Assembly (NCBI GenBank): GCA_950075905.1
Contig: CATMVR010000002.1
Coordinates: 1 to 35,583, forward strand
Direction of reading: 5' to 3'
Source: an uncultured Persicitalea sp.
GTDB taxonomy: Bacteria; Bacteroidota; Bacteroidia; Cytophagales; Spirosomataceae
Length of the DNA stretch: 35,583 nt
Shown: in pieces, positions 1-10,259 of the stretch
Layout: each line of letters opens with the position of its first letter
Position numbering within the stretch: position 1 is the first letter of the stretch
The notes under the pieces: model-generated
Told to the model about the DNA's origin: nothing
Databases searched by the model: none
What the model saw: the letters and a program-made list of their open reading frames with translations, nothing else
Position numbers and translations under genes: made by a program

Positions 1-2250
1 GAAATCCACCGCTACGTCTGCTCCAACTCCGGCGACCCGCTGCTGGTCCCCAGCCCTAACTCGAAAGGCCCGATCATCGATCACTTCGACTCCACGGCCA
101 CCCGGATGCACTTCATGTACTTCATCAACCAGCTGAAACCTGTACTGGGAGACTTCCGCAAAACGGCCTTAAAGAACCTGTACCTGGCCAGCTTTGAAGC
201 AAAAAATGCCCTTTGGACACCTTCACTAGCCACGGAGTTTGAGAAATTGAACGGCTACGATGTGGCGAAATTCCTTCCCTATATCTTCAATAAAACTGCT
301 TTTGACCCCACGACCACCGACCGGTTCCGGCAGGATCTGAACAAGACCATCTCCGAACTGATGATCAACAATCACTACCGGAAAGGAAGAGAAATTGCAA
401 ACAGCTACGGACTGAACCTGATATCGGAGTCGGGCGGGCCGGGACCGCCGCTGCACAACGTACCCGTGGAGGCCATCAAAGCGCTGGGTTCGCTGGACGT
501 ACCCCGCGGAGAGTTCTGGATCAACCACGAACGGCTCGACGAAACCAAAGACAGCGTTGATTTGCTGATGCTGGTTAAGGAGATTGCGGCCGCTTCGCAC
601 CTCTACCAGCGTAAGATCACGGAACTGGAAGCCTTCACCAGCTTCCAGAACTGGCAGGAAGGTCCCGGCGACATGCGCCCCATCGGGGACCGGGCTTTCT
701 GCGAGGGTATGAGCCGGGCCGTCATTCACGGCTTTACCCATAATCCCACCAGGGAAGGTTTTCCGGGCAATGTGTACGCCGCCGGTACCCACTTCAACGT
801 CAAAACCACCTGGTGGCCTAAGGTAAAACCCTTCAACGACTACCTGGCGCGGGTATCGTACATCCTGCAGGAAAGTGACTTTGTCGCCGATGTACTCTAC
901 TACTACGGCAACCGGGTACCTAATTTCGGCACGCCCAAGAACAGCCGATTTGCCGTCGGCTCCGGGTATGACTACGAGATTATCAATACCGAAAAACTTC
1001 TGAACGACCTTACCGTCAAAGACGGGCTGCTCACCCTGCCGTACGGGGCGCAGTTTAAAGTACTGTCGCTGGACGAAATCGTGGGCAATGATCCGGCGGT
1101 ACTTAAGAAGCTGGAAGAACTAGCTAAGGCAGGAGCCATCATTACCGGTACCAAACCTACGGACGTGTGGGGAGCCAGCCAACCCGTTGCCGACCGGCTG
1201 TGGGGTGGATCGGGGGCATTTTCGCAGAATGATCTAAAAAAAGGAAAAGTGTTTACAACTCCGGTTTTGCAAATCCTGCAAAAGATGAACGTAAAGCCCG
1301 ACTTCGACTATCCCGACAAAGGCTCGCAGCGGCTGGACTACATGAAAAAGAGTCAGCCGGTACTTGACTTTATCCACCATAAAAAAGGCGATATGGATTT
1401 TTACTTCGTCCGCAACACCAGCGACAAGGCCCTATCCCGGCTCGTATCCTTCCGGCAGCCGGGCAAATCACCCGAGCTCTGGAACCCGGTAACGGGCGAA
1501 ATTATCCCGATCAGTGTCTACAATCCGGCGGGCGACAAGGTACAGGTACCTCTCTCCTTCGGCCCCCACGGCTCATACTTTGTGGTCTTCACCAAAGGGA
1601 GTACCACGCCCCGCTACCAGGCCGTCACCTCTGCCTCCGCGCACCCGCCGCTGTTTGCGTATACCCCGCAGGGATTGCAGTTTATGGAAAATGGTTCTTT
1701 TGAATTGAAGGGTACGTCAAATTCAAAAAAAGTAGCGAATTCCATCCAGACTCAGCCTATCAAAGGGGCGTGGGACGTGCAATTCACCAAGGGCTGGGGC
1801 GCCCCCGAAACCGCTACTTTCCCGGAGCTTATCTCCTGGACAAAATCTCCCGACAAAGGCATAGCGCACTACGCCGGCTCCGGCATGTACACCAAAACCT
1901 TTACCTACAACAAACCGGAGAATCAGTCGGGTCGGGTGTATCTGGATCTGGGGAAGGTGGGCAAAGTGGCCGAAGTATGGCTGAACGGGAAATCATTGGG
2001 CATTACCTGGGCCGCTCCCTACCGCTACGACGTGACGGACGTCATCAAACCCGGCGAGAACGCTTTGCGGGTAGAAGTGATCAATACGTGGGCAAACCGG
2101 ATCATCGGGGATATTAACGAAAAGGAAAACTATACCCGGACGAATCTGAAAGTACGGGGCTCGCGGGAATTGCTGTGGTCGGAAACGCCCCTGGTAGAGT
2201 CCGGCCTGATGGGCCCGGTGACGATTCAGCATGTGCAACCCGTTCACTAG
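1..2250 (+). CDS. GH106-like glycoside hydrolase (alpha-L-rhamnosidase family), 5' end cut by window edge
   Basis: Open frame runs from base 1 (EIHRYVCSNSGDPLLVPSPNSKGPIIDHFDSTATRMH...) and is colinear with the downstream paralog. C-terminal GH2-like sugar-binding motif VAEVWLNGKSLGITWAAPYRYDVTD. Confidence 0.85.
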   Translation, partial: EIHRYVCSNSGDPLLVPSPNSKGPIIDHFDSTATRMHFMYFINQLKPVLGDFRKTALKNLYLASFEAKNALWTPSLATEFEKLNGYDVAKFLPYIFNKTAFDPTTTDRFRQDLNKTISELMINNHYRKGREIANSYGLNLISESGGPGPPLHNVPVEAIKALGSLDVPRGEFWINHERLDETKDSVDLLMLVKEIAAASHLYQRKITELEAFTSFQNWQEGPGDMRPIGDRAFCEGMSRAVIHGFTHNPTREGFPGNVYAAGTHFNVKTTWWPKVKPFNDYLARVSYILQESDFVADVLYYYGNRVPNFGTPKNSRFAVGSGYDYEIINTEKLLNDLTVKDGLLTLPYGAQFKVLSLDEIVGNDPAVLKKLEELAKAGAIITGTKPTDVWGASQPVADRLWGGSGAFSQNDLKKGKVFTTPVLQILQKMNVKPDFDYPDKGSQRLDYMKKSQPVLDFIHHKKGDMDFYFVRNTSDKALSRLVSFRQPGKSPELWNPVTGEIIPISVYNPAGDKVQVPLSFGPHGSYFVVFTKGSTTPRYQAVTSASAHPPLFAYTPQGLQFMENGSFELKGTSNSKKVANSIQTQPIKGAWDVQFTKGWGAPETATFPELISWTKSPDKGIAHYAGSGMYTKTFTYNKPENQSGRVYLDLGKVGKVAEVWLNGKSLGITWAAPYRYDVTDVIKPGENALRVEVINTWANRIIGDINEKENYTRTNLKVRGSRELLWSETPLVESGLMGPVTIQHVQPVH

Positions 2251-2296
2251 TTTTGGTATGAAAAGTTTTATTGGTACTATTTCAAAAAAGGAATAT

Positions 2297-5242
2297 ATGG
2301 CCCGTTGGAAGGTACTCGGCCTGCTGGCCGTGCTGGGGGCTATGGTACTTTTCTCATTCAGCACCACCCAAAAAGCCGACGCTGACCTCACCGCCCTGAA
2401 AGCCGGATTTAAGAGTCCGCCGATCCTGGCGCGCCCGAAGGTATACTGGTGGTGGCTCAATGGCTACGTGGATAAGGTGCGGCTCAAAGAAGAGCTGCTG
2501 GCTATCAAAAACGCCGGGCTAGGTGGCGTGGATATTTTTGAAATAGGGTTGCCACCCGCCAGCGACCCCAACGGCATTATCCCGGCGGGACCGGCCTACA
2601 TGGGTGACGAGTCGCTGGATGTGATTGAGATGGCCATCAAGGAAGCCGGCAAGCTGGACCTGGAAGTGGGCCTGAACCTGGCCAGTAGCTGGAACGCGGG
2701 CGGAAGCTGGGTAAAGCCCAAGTACGCGGCTAAAACGCTCTACTTTTCCAAAACCCCGGTGAATGGTACTACCGCCGCAAACGTGAAGCTACCCTTCCCA
2801 ACCATTTCGCCCGACCGCAACGGCAACCCACGCCCTATCGAGTACGACGAAACCGGTCGGCCCGTGTACCGGGAAGAGGTAGCCGTAATCGCCGTGCCAG
2901 CCGGTGCTAAGAACCTGGCCGATACTTCCAGGATCATCAACCTCACCAGGTACTTTGATCCTACGTCCGAAATGCTTGCCTGGAAAGCGCCCGCCGGTAA
3001 TTGGGACGTATACCGCTACGTTTGTTCCAATTCGGGTGAACAGCTGATCCGGCCTACCCCCAACTCGCTGGGGCCGATCATCGATCATTTTGATTCGACG
3101 GCTACCGAAATGCACCTGATGTACTTCATTGATCGCCTGAAGCCCCGCCTCGGTGATTTCAGCAAGAGCGCGCTGAAGTACCTGTATCTCGCCAGCTACG
3201 AAGCCAAGGAATTTACCTGGACCTCCTCGCTGCCCGCTACCTTCCGGCAGTTGCACGGCTACGATATTTATAAGTTCATCCCCGCCATCTACAATCCTGA
3301 GCTGTTTGACGCGAAAACGCAAGAGAACTTCCAATACGATTTCACGAAGACCTTCTCGGAATTGATGATCAACAACCACTACCGGAAGTCGAAGGAAATA
3401 TGCAACAAGCACGGGCTTAAAATCACGTCCGAAGCGGGTGGCCCGGGGCACATGCACCATATTCCGGTCGAGACGCTGAAAGCGCTGGGCTCGCTGGACA
3501 TTCCCCGCGGCGAGTTTTGGTACAAACGCCCCTATTATGACAAAGACAGCGTGGATATGGTGTGGCTCGTGAAGGAAATCGCCGCCGCTTCGCACATCTA
3601 TAAGCGGGGTATGGTAGAAGAAGAAGCCTTCACCAGCTACTGGGACTGGCAGGAGGGCCCGGCTGACTTAAAGGTTTTTGCCGATCGGGCCTTTTGCGAA
3701 GGGCTGAACCGGCTGGTGATCCACGGTTTTACCCATAATCCAACGAGCTTCGGGTACCCCGGCATCGCCTACTTTGCCGGGACCCACTACAACGACCGCC
3801 GCGCCTGGTGGCCCAAGATCAGGCCCTTTAACGAGTACCTGAGCCGGGTGTCGTACCTACTTCAAAATACCGATTTTGTGGCGGATGTCCTGTACTACTA
3901 CGGCGACAAGGTACCCAACCTGGTACCACCCAAAAATACGCGGTTCAGCGTCGGGCCGGGCTATGACTACGAGATGATCAACACCGAAATTCTCATAAAA
4001 AACCTGACCGTCGACAAGGGCGAGCTGGTACTTCCCGGCGTGGGTCGGTACAAGGTACTTACGGTGGGGAATGAATCAGAAATGCACCCGGAGGCGCTGG
4101 CGAAGCTTAGGGTACTGGCCCAACAGGGTGCTATTATCGTCGGGCAGAAGCCCGTGCGGGCAGCAGGTCTGAGCCACCAGCCCCAGGCTACTTCGGCGGT
4201 AGCCAGCCTGGCCAACACCTTATGGACAACAAAGGCTTTTTCGGCCAGTAACCGGGAAAAAGGAAAAATATACGCCAACACCGAACCCGCGCAGGTACTG
4301 GCGGCCTTACAGGTCGCCCCTGATTTCAGCTACCCCGATCAGCAGGCCGGTACCCTGGACTATATTCACTACGCCAAAAACGGCAACGATTTTTATCTGA
4401 TTCGCAATACCACCGATCAGTGGGTGTCGCGGAACGTCAGCTTCCGGCAGACCAACAAAGCTCCCCAGCTCTGGGACCCCGTTACGGGGGATATCGCTCC
4501 GGTTTCTATCTATGAACAGAGCGGCCCTCATACCGCTATGCCCCTGACCCTTCCGCCCTACGGCTCCTACTTTGTAGCGTTCACTAACGAGAAGCCCGGC
4601 GCCCGCTACCAGCCGGTCGCCAGCGCCGGGGGTAATCCGCTCAGGGTACACTACACCGCCAACGGTTTTTATTCACTGGATAACAAACCTATGGAGGTAA
4701 AAAAAGGCTCCGCCTCGCAGCGGGTAAAAGCGCTAACGCCCGTTACGACGCTGACGGGTGCGTGGAACCTTACCTTTCCCAAAAACTGGGGTGCTCCCGA
4801 AAAGGCTACCTTCCCCAAGCTGATCTCCTGGACGGAAGCCCCCGAAAAAGGGATCAGGTACTTTTCGGGTATAGCGGCCTATGATAAATCTTTTGAACTT
4901 AGTCCGCCGGCAAAGGGTGAACGCATTTATCTGGATCTGGGCAACATAGCCGAAGTAGCCGAGGTATGGGTGAATGGCAAGCCAATGGGAATTACCTGGT
5001 CAAAGCCGCACCGTTTTGACATCACCGACGCCGTCAAGGCAGGTACTAATCAGCTGAAAGTGGAGGTAGCCAACACCTGGTCCAACCGCATGACGGGTGA
5101 TGCGCTCACGGGCGAAAAATTTACCAATACCAACATTGTGAAAGCCAACAAAAACCTGACGCCCTGGGGGGAGGTACCTCTTAAAAAGTCGGGGCTACTG
5201 GGGCCGGTCACCCTATTAACCGTCAAACCTACTAAACCATGA
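2297..5242 (+). CDS. GH106-like glycoside hydrolase, secreted
   Basis: ORF 2231-5242. The start at 2297 gives a signal-like N-terminus (MARWKVLGLLAVLGAMVLFSFS). WWWLNGYVDKVRLKEELLAIKNAGLGGVDIFEIG and VAEVWVNGKPMGITW motifs; paralogous to the preceding CDS. Confidence 0.85.
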   Translation: MARWKVLGLLAVLGAMVLFSFSTTQKADADLTALKAGFKSPPILARPKVYWWWLNGYVDKVRLKEELLAIKNAGLGGVDIFEIGLPPASDPNGIIPAGPAYMGDESLDVIEMAIKEAGKLDLEVGLNLASSWNAGGSWVKPKYAAKTLYFSKTPVNGTTAANVKLPFPTISPDRNGNPRPIEYDETGRPVYREEVAVIAVPAGAKNLADTSRIINLTRYFDPTSEMLAWKAPAGNWDVYRYVCSNSGEQLIRPTPNSLGPIIDHFDSTATEMHLMYFIDRLKPRLGDFSKSALKYLYLASYEAKEFTWTSSLPATFRQLHGYDIYKFIPAIYNPELFDAKTQENFQYDFTKTFSELMINNHYRKSKEICNKHGLKITSEAGGPGHMHHIPVETLKALGSLDIPRGEFWYKRPYYDKDSVDMVWLVKEIAAASHIYKRGMVEEEAFTSYWDWQEGPADLKVFADRAFCEGLNRLVIHGFTHNPTSFGYPGIAYFAGTHYNDRRAWWPKIRPFNEYLSRVSYLLQNTDFVADVLYYYGDKVPNLVPPKNTRFSVGPGYDYEMINTEILIKNLTVDKGELVLPGVGRYKVLTVGNESEMHPEALAKLRVLAQQGAIIVGQKPVRAAGLSHQPQATSAVASLANTLWTTKAFSASNREKGKIYANTEPAQVLAALQVAPDFSYPDQQAGTLDYIHYAKNGNDFYLIRNTTDQWVSRNVSFRQTNKAPQLWDPVTGDIAPVSIYEQSGPHTAMPLTLPPYGSYFVAFTNEKPGARYQPVASAGGNPLRVHYTANGFYSLDNKPMEVKKGSASQRVKALTPVTTLTGAWNLTFPKNWGAPEKATFPKLISWTEAPEKGIRYFSGIAAYDKSFELSPPAKGERIYLDLGNIAEVAEVWVNGKPMGITWSKPHRFDITDAVKAGTNQLKVEVANTWSNRMTGDALTGEKFTNTNIVKANKNLTPWGEVPLKKSGLLGPVTLLTVKPTKP

Positions 5243-5958
5243 AATACGCTGGCTGGATACTAAGTACCCTATTCCTTTTTTCATTTCCCTTCGTTGGACA
5301 GTCGCAGGTGGCCGACCAAAAGGAGTACCTGGCCGAAGTAAAGAAAGAGCTAAACGCCGTCTGGCCCAAAAACCGGACGGTCAATATCGTCTTCCACGGG
5401 CACTCGGTGCCGGCTGGTTTCTGGCATAACCACGAAGTACATACGCTGGAATCGTACCCGCACCTGGTCCTGAAGAAGCTCAAAGAACAGTACCCCTACG
5501 CCGTAATCAACGTAATCATAACGGCCATCGGGGGCGAGAACTCGCAGAAAGGCAGTGCGCGGCTGGAAAAGGAAGTACTGGTACACCGGCCCGATGTACT
5601 GCTGATCGATTACGCCCTGAATGATCGGTTTATGGGACTGGAAAAATCAAAAGAAGCCTGGGGAGACATGATCAAAAAAGCGTTGGCCCAAAACATCAAA
5701 GTGATTCTGGTAACGCCCTCGCCCGACCAGCGGGTGGATTTGCTGGCGGCGGACAATCCGCTGGAACCGCATACCGAGCAGATTCGGCAACTGGCGGAGA
5801 AGTACCATATCGGGCTGGCGGATCCCTACGGTGAGTTTAAGAAAATAGCTACCGATGGAGAGCTGAAAGAGTACATGTCACACGTGAACCACCCCAATTT
5901 GGCGGGCCATCAGATCATAGCGAACACTATTGCAGAGTGGCTAACTGAGAAGAAATAA
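5239..5958 (+). CDS. SGNH/GDSL-type hydrolase, secreted
   Basis: Signal-like N-terminus; GHSVPAG and LIDYALNDR blocks, DPYGEF...SHVNHPNLAGH C-terminal block; ATGA overlap with the upstream GH gene. Confidence 0.75.
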   Translation: MKYAGWILSTLFLFSFPFVGQSQVADQKEYLAEVKKELNAVWPKNRTVNIVFHGHSVPAGFWHNHEVHTLESYPHLVLKKLKEQYPYAVINVIITAIGGENSQKGSARLEKEVLVHRPDVLLIDYALNDRFMGLEKSKEAWGDMIKKALAQNIKVILVTPSPDQRVDLLAADNPLEPHTEQIRQLAEKYHIGLADPYGEFKKIATDGELKEYMSHVNHPNLAGHQIIANTIAEWLTEKK

Positions 5959-5964
5959 GGGTAC

Positions 5965-6729
5965 CTAGCTTTCCGAAAGCCCATGATCGTTGTAGTCGGG
6001 GTTGGCAATGATGGCAAACTTGTACTTGTCGCCCCGGTAGTACGACCGTTCGATTTCGACTACCTTGCTTTCTGTGCATACGACCGCACTATCCAGAATG
6101 AACATTGCTGTTGCCCTGGGCAGTTCGAAGTTGTTGTCCGGGGAGTCCGGCTGGACGATGTCCGTACTTAATGTCTGCTTCACCTCCTCAATTTTAAGGT
6201 GGTAGCTTTTTTCGTACACTTTGAAGTAGGAAATTTCGGTAGGCAGCCGGTTGATGTTAGGGCATAGCGTAAGGGAGATATATTTCAGTTCGTCCTTGAT
6301 GATCTCCTCGTCGGCGTACCGCAGCTGGTGGATTTTCAGCACGGGCCCCTCAATGATAAAATGCCTCCCCCCGATTTCGGACGAAATCCCGTCCTGGAGG
6401 ATGGTTTTTTCCAGCACCAGGTTTCTGGGCTGAAACCCCTCGGCAATCAGGCTCTCGTGAAACCCCCGCCGAGTGGCATATATGGATCCGAGGGTCCGGA
6501 CCAGGTGATGGTCGGGGGTCCGGTTCAAGACATAGGTACCCTTGCCCTTGATCCTTTTGGCCCAACCCTTAGACTCAAGGTCCAACAGGCTCTTGCGAGC
6601 TGTAGTATTACTAACCCGGAAGTCGCGAATCAGCTCGTTTTCGGACGGTATCTGGTCACCCGGCTGCAGTTCACCGGATTTGATTTGCTCGACAATCGTC
6701 TCGCTTATGGAGATAAACTTGGGCTTCAT
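5965..6729 (-). CDS. GntR-family transcriptional regulator (HutC/UTRA type)
   Basis: N-terminal wHTH ISETIVEQIKSGELQPGDQIPSENELIRDFRVSNTTARKSLLDLESKGWAKRIKGKGTYV followed by a UTRA-like domain. Confidence 0.9.
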   Translation of the reverse strand: MKPKFISISETIVEQIKSGELQPGDQIPSENELIRDFRVSNTTARKSLLDLESKGWAKRIKGKGTYVLNRTPDHHLVRTLGSIYATRRGFHESLIAEGFQPRNLVLEKTILQDGISSEIGGRHFIIEGPVLKIHQLRYADEEIIKDELKYISLTLCPNINRLPTEISYFKVYEKSYHLKIEEVKQTLSTDIVQPDSPDNNFELPRATAMFILDSAVVCTESKVVEIERSYYRGDKYKFAIIANPDYNDHGLSES

Positions 6730-6816
6730 GACAGTTCAGCGGTATACATGAGACAAAGGGTGGGTACCTGCTTCCTGCGCGGTGACCTGGTTCAATGGTT
6801 CATTCTCCATAAATAG

Positions 6817-6830
6817 TATGTATATACATA
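6817..6830. promoter_or_regulatory. Perfect 14-bp palindrome TATGTATATACATA, candidate GntR operator
   Basis: Its core GTATATAC fits the HutC-subfamily operator pattern NyGTMTAKACNy; upstream of the GntR gene. Confidence 0.4.
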
Positions 6831-7167
6831 AGTATACAAATGTACATATTAATGTAAAAGTTAGAAATAGTGATTGTAATAGAAATAAAGGAAATGATAC
6901 TACTTACGGCTCACAAAGTGATGGCTTCTTGAATCAATATGTCAGGACTTTTCACAATGGAGAACGTATTTCATCAATGGGATATGCCATCGGTATTTAA
7001 ACAAGAAGTAGCTAGGAAAAAGTAATACGGCTTAGATTCAAGTACTTAGATTCAGTTCATAAATGCCTATACCCGGTTCAAATTAGGCGGCCTCAGGCCG
7101 GTTGGCTCGCCACCCAACGTTTGGACTACCTCTTATTACCGGCTCACAGGTGCATTTTAGATCAATT

Positions 7168-7234
7168 TGGCTAAAATACTTTAAGTTTTGGCTAAATATG
7201 GCGAATCTCCTCGAATCCATGGTCCCTACCTTTG
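7168..7234 (+). promoter_or_regulatory. Candidate AraC-type activated promoter of the SDR-MFS operon
   Basis: TGGCTAAAATACTTTAAGTTTTGGCTAA: direct repeats at 7168 and 7189 (21-bp spacing), then TACCTTTG (Bacteroidota -7 TAnnTTTG) at 7227. Confidence 0.55.
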
Positions 7235-7270
7235 TCAGGCAGATTAACCTGTATTATTTTAATATAGAAT

Positions 7271-8068
7271 ATGTCTTTACAATTATTCAGCCTGGCTGGC
7301 CGGACCGCGCTCATCACCGGGGCGAGCCAGGGTATCGGGCTGGCGCTGAGCCGGGGGCTGGGACTTGCCGGTGCACGGGTGGTCCTGAATGCCCGGCAGC
7401 CTGACAAACTTCAGGAGGCCGTTCAAAAGCTGCTTAGCGAGGGAATCGACGCACATGGGTATCCGTTTGATGTAACGAGCGAAGCCGGTGTCCAGCAGGC
7501 CGTAGAAAGGGTGGAAACCACGCTAGGGCCTATTGACATCCTGGTCAACAATGCGGGAATCATCCGCCGTCATCCGGCCGAAACCCTGGCGCTTCCGGAC
7601 TGGAATGCGGTCATACTGACAAACCTGACCGCTCCATTCATAATGGCCCAGGCCGTGGGAAAGCGGATGATCGGCCGACAAAGTGGTAAGATCATCAATA
7701 TCTGCTCGCTCATGAGTGAGCTGGGGCGTGATTCGGTGGCGGCCTATTCAGCCGCCAAAGGGGGCCTGAAGATGCTGACGAGGAATTTGGCCTCCGAGTG
7801 GGCCGAACACAACATACAGGTCAACGGCCTGGGCCCGGGTTACATTGCCACGCCCATCAACACCGACTACCGCGCGCCCGGCAACCCCTTGAACGACTAC
7901 ATCCTGAGCCGTACGCCGGCCGGCCGCTGGGGAACCCCCGACGATTTAGTCGGAACGGCGGTTTTTCTGGCCTCCGCAGCTTCGGATTTTGTCAATGGAC
8001 AATTGATCTATGTCGATGGCGGGTTGGTTACGACCTTCGGAAAACCATTTGATGCTACAAAAGGATGA
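7271..8068 (+). CDS. SDR-family oxidoreductase (gluconate 5-dehydrogenase-like)
   Basis: TGASQGIGLALSRGL cofactor motif, NNAGIIRR, YSAAKGGLKMLTRNLASEWA catalytic motif, C-terminal GQLIYVDGG. Confidence 0.9.
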   Translation: MSLQLFSLAGRTALITGASQGIGLALSRGLGLAGARVVLNARQPDKLQEAVQKLLSEGIDAHGYPFDVTSEAGVQQAVERVETTLGPIDILVNNAGIIRRHPAETLALPDWNAVILTNLTAPFIMAQAVGKRMIGRQSGKIINICSLMSELGRDSVAAYSAAKGGLKMLTRNLASEWAEHNIQVNGLGPGYIATPINTDYRAPGNPLNDYILSRTPAGRWGTPDDLVGTAVFLASAASDFVNGQLIYVDGGLVTTFGKPFDATKG

Positions 8069-9341
8069 TCTTGTCTTGAAGCCCTCGAACAACTACCGCT
8101 GGTGGATTGCCGCCCTCATTGGACTCGCCACGGCGATCAATTACCTTGATCGGCAGAACCTGCCCATTGCCATTGGCGAAATCAGGAAAACTATTGAAAT
8201 CAGCGATTTCGACTACGGACTCATCAACAGTCTGTTCCTCTTTGCCTACGGTACCATGTATGCGATTGGTGGGCGAATCATCGATATTCTTGGCTCCAAA
8301 ATGGGCTATGCCGTGATGATTGTGTGGTGGTCGGTAGCCAATATCCTGCATGGGCTCATTTCCAGTGTAACCGGACTAGGCATAGCCCGGTTTCTGCTCG
8401 GACTCGATGAGGGCGGAGGTTTTCCGGGTTCAGCCAAGGTGGTCTCGGAATGGTTTCCCCGCAAGGAACGCTCCATGGCTTTTGGCATTTTCAATACCGG
8501 TTCAAGCCTGGGGGCGGTACTTGCCCCACCGTTACTTGCCGTGATTATTTCGCTGGCCAACTGGCGCTGGACGTTCATCTTTTCGGGCTTGCTGGGCCTG
8601 GGGTGGGTGCTCCTGTGGTTCAATATGTACAGCCTACCATCCAAAAGCCGATTTTCGTCGGTGGCCGAAAAAGCCTACATCGCCAGCGGACAAGCGTCAG
8701 AAGTGGGCGCAAGGCCCAAAACTCCCTGGCTCGGCCTTTTCAGGAATCGAGACGTGTGGACGGTCATTCTGGTCAAGTTCTTCCCGGATTCGGCCTGGTA
8801 CTTCTACATTTTTTGGCTTCCCAAATACCTCAATGACGTGCGTGGACTGGACATAAAGGGCATTGGGCTTTACGCCTGGATACCCTATGCTTTTGCGGGA
8901 GTGGGCAGCTTGCTGGGGGGCTGGCTGAGTAGCTTCCTGCTGCGGAAGCACGTTTCTCTGGCCGTTGCCCGTAAAATCCCGCTGGGGCTGGCGGCGGCCC
9001 TTTTGCCCACTTCGCTGCTTATCACGAGTGTATCGCTTCCCCTGGCCATCGTGTTTTTCAGTATGGCCATGCTGGGGCACCAGCTGTACTCGACCATCGC
9101 CCAGACCCTGGTGACCGATTTGTTCCCATCCCCCGTGGTGGGCTCGGTCACCGGATTGATGGGATGCATGGTGACCTACGGGGCCATGTTGTTCAGTGTA
9201 TTGATCGGGTATGTCATCGGTGAGTTTGGGTATGGACCGGCTTTCCTGATTTCGGGCATGCTGCATCCACTGGGCTTTATCCTGGCACTCGTGTTGCTCA
9301 AAAAGGACAGGTTTGTTCGAAATGATCTAGCTATAATTTAA
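8052..9341 (+). CDS. MFS transporter (hexuronate/anion:cation symporter-like)
   Basis: Multi-TM protein with INYLDRQNLPIAIGEI, GLDEGGGFPGSAKVVSEWFPRKERSMAFGIFNTGSSLGAVLAPP. ATG at 8052 preferred over 8010; overlaps the SDR 3' end. Confidence 0.88.
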   Translation: MLQKDDLVLKPSNNYRWWIAALIGLATAINYLDRQNLPIAIGEIRKTIEISDFDYGLINSLFLFAYGTMYAIGGRIIDILGSKMGYAVMIVWWSVANILHGLISSVTGLGIARFLLGLDEGGGFPGSAKVVSEWFPRKERSMAFGIFNTGSSLGAVLAPPLLAVIISLANWRWTFIFSGLLGLGWVLLWFNMYSLPSKSRFSSVAEKAYIASGQASEVGARPKTPWLGLFRNRDVWTVILVKFFPDSAWYFYIFWLPKYLNDVRGLDIKGIGLYAWIPYAFAGVGSLLGGWLSSFLLRKHVSLAVARKIPLGLAAALLPTSLLITSVSLPLAIVFFSMAMLGHQLYSTIAQTLVTDLFPSPVVGSVTGLMGCMVTYGAMLFSVLIGYVIGEFGYGPAFLISGMLHPLGFILALVLLKKDRFVRNDLAII

Positions 9342-9352
9342 TCCCGAATGGA

Positions 9353-10225
9353 ATGAAACTATCAATTGCCATTGCCGACACCCATGCGCTGCCTTCCGCA
9401 TTTGTGGTATACCGCGGATTCGACTTGTGTATTCCCAAGGCCGCCTGTTTGGGCTTCAGCGGCGTGGAACTGGCCCTGAAGCGGGCCGATGAAATACATC
9501 CCGTGCGCATGCAAACCCTGCTGGACGAACATCGTATGGAAGTATCCTGTATTTCCACGGGACAGGTGTACGCCGACGACGGGCTGATGTTCACCGACCC
9601 CAAGGCCGATAAACGGCAACAGGTGCGCGCCGTCTTCAGGGAGCTCATCGACCTGGCGGAGAATTTCGGCGGACTGGTCAATATCGGGCGGGTGCGTGGG
9701 CAAATCGGGGACTCGCCCCGGGCCGAAGCAGAAAACCTCTTCATCGAACTGGCTCAAGAATTATGTGACTACGCCGCCCCGCGGCGGGTGACGCTGATTC
9801 TTGAACCCGTCAACCGCTACGAGATTGATTTTGTGAACAGCGTGGAAGAGGGCGTGGAGCTAATGCGGAAAGTGGATCGGCCCAACATGATGCTCATGCC
9901 CGACGTGTTTCACATGAACATCGAGGATCGTTCGCTCGGACCCGAACTGGCCCGGCACATCGCCTATGTCAAGTACATTCACCTGGCAGACTCCAACCGT
10001 CTGGCGCCCGGACAGGGGCATCTCGACTTTCCGGCCATCTTTGAGGCGCTGCTGGGGGCGGGGTACGACGGCTGGGTATCGGCCGAAATACTGCCGGTTC
10101 CGGACCCCGACCTGGCGGCCCGCCGGACCGCCGAGTACCTGCTGCCGATGATTGCCACCTACAACCAGAACACCAGCGAAAAACGGGTGTCCGGTGCCCT
10201 GAGCAAAACCGTGGGATACCGCTAG
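9353..10225 (+). CDS. Sugar phosphate isomerase/epimerase (xylose isomerase-like TIM barrel)
   Basis: LILEPVNRYEIDFVNSVEEGVELMRKVDRPNMMLMPDVFHMNIED, HLADSNRLAPGQGHLDF, GWVSAEILP motifs. Confidence 0.85.
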   Translation: MKLSIAIADTHALPSAFVVYRGFDLCIPKAACLGFSGVELALKRADEIHPVRMQTLLDEHRMEVSCISTGQVYADDGLMFTDPKADKRQQVRAVFRELIDLAENFGGLVNIGRVRGQIGDSPRAEAENLFIELAQELCDYAAPRRVTLILEPVNRYEIDFVNSVEEGVELMRKVDRPNMMLMPDVFHMNIEDRSLGPELARHIAYVKYIHLADSNRLAPGQGHLDFPAIFEALLGAGYDGWVSAEILPVPDPDLAARRTAEYLLPMIATYNQNTSEKRVSGALSKTVGYR

Positions 10226-10259
10226 TGGTACCCGCTAACCCTAAACCATTTTTCAAACC

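Noticed and set aside
6782-7000. 72-aa ORF in the GntR-SDR intergenic region
   Set aside because: AT-rich, overlaps the candidate GntR operator, no signal of coding composition.
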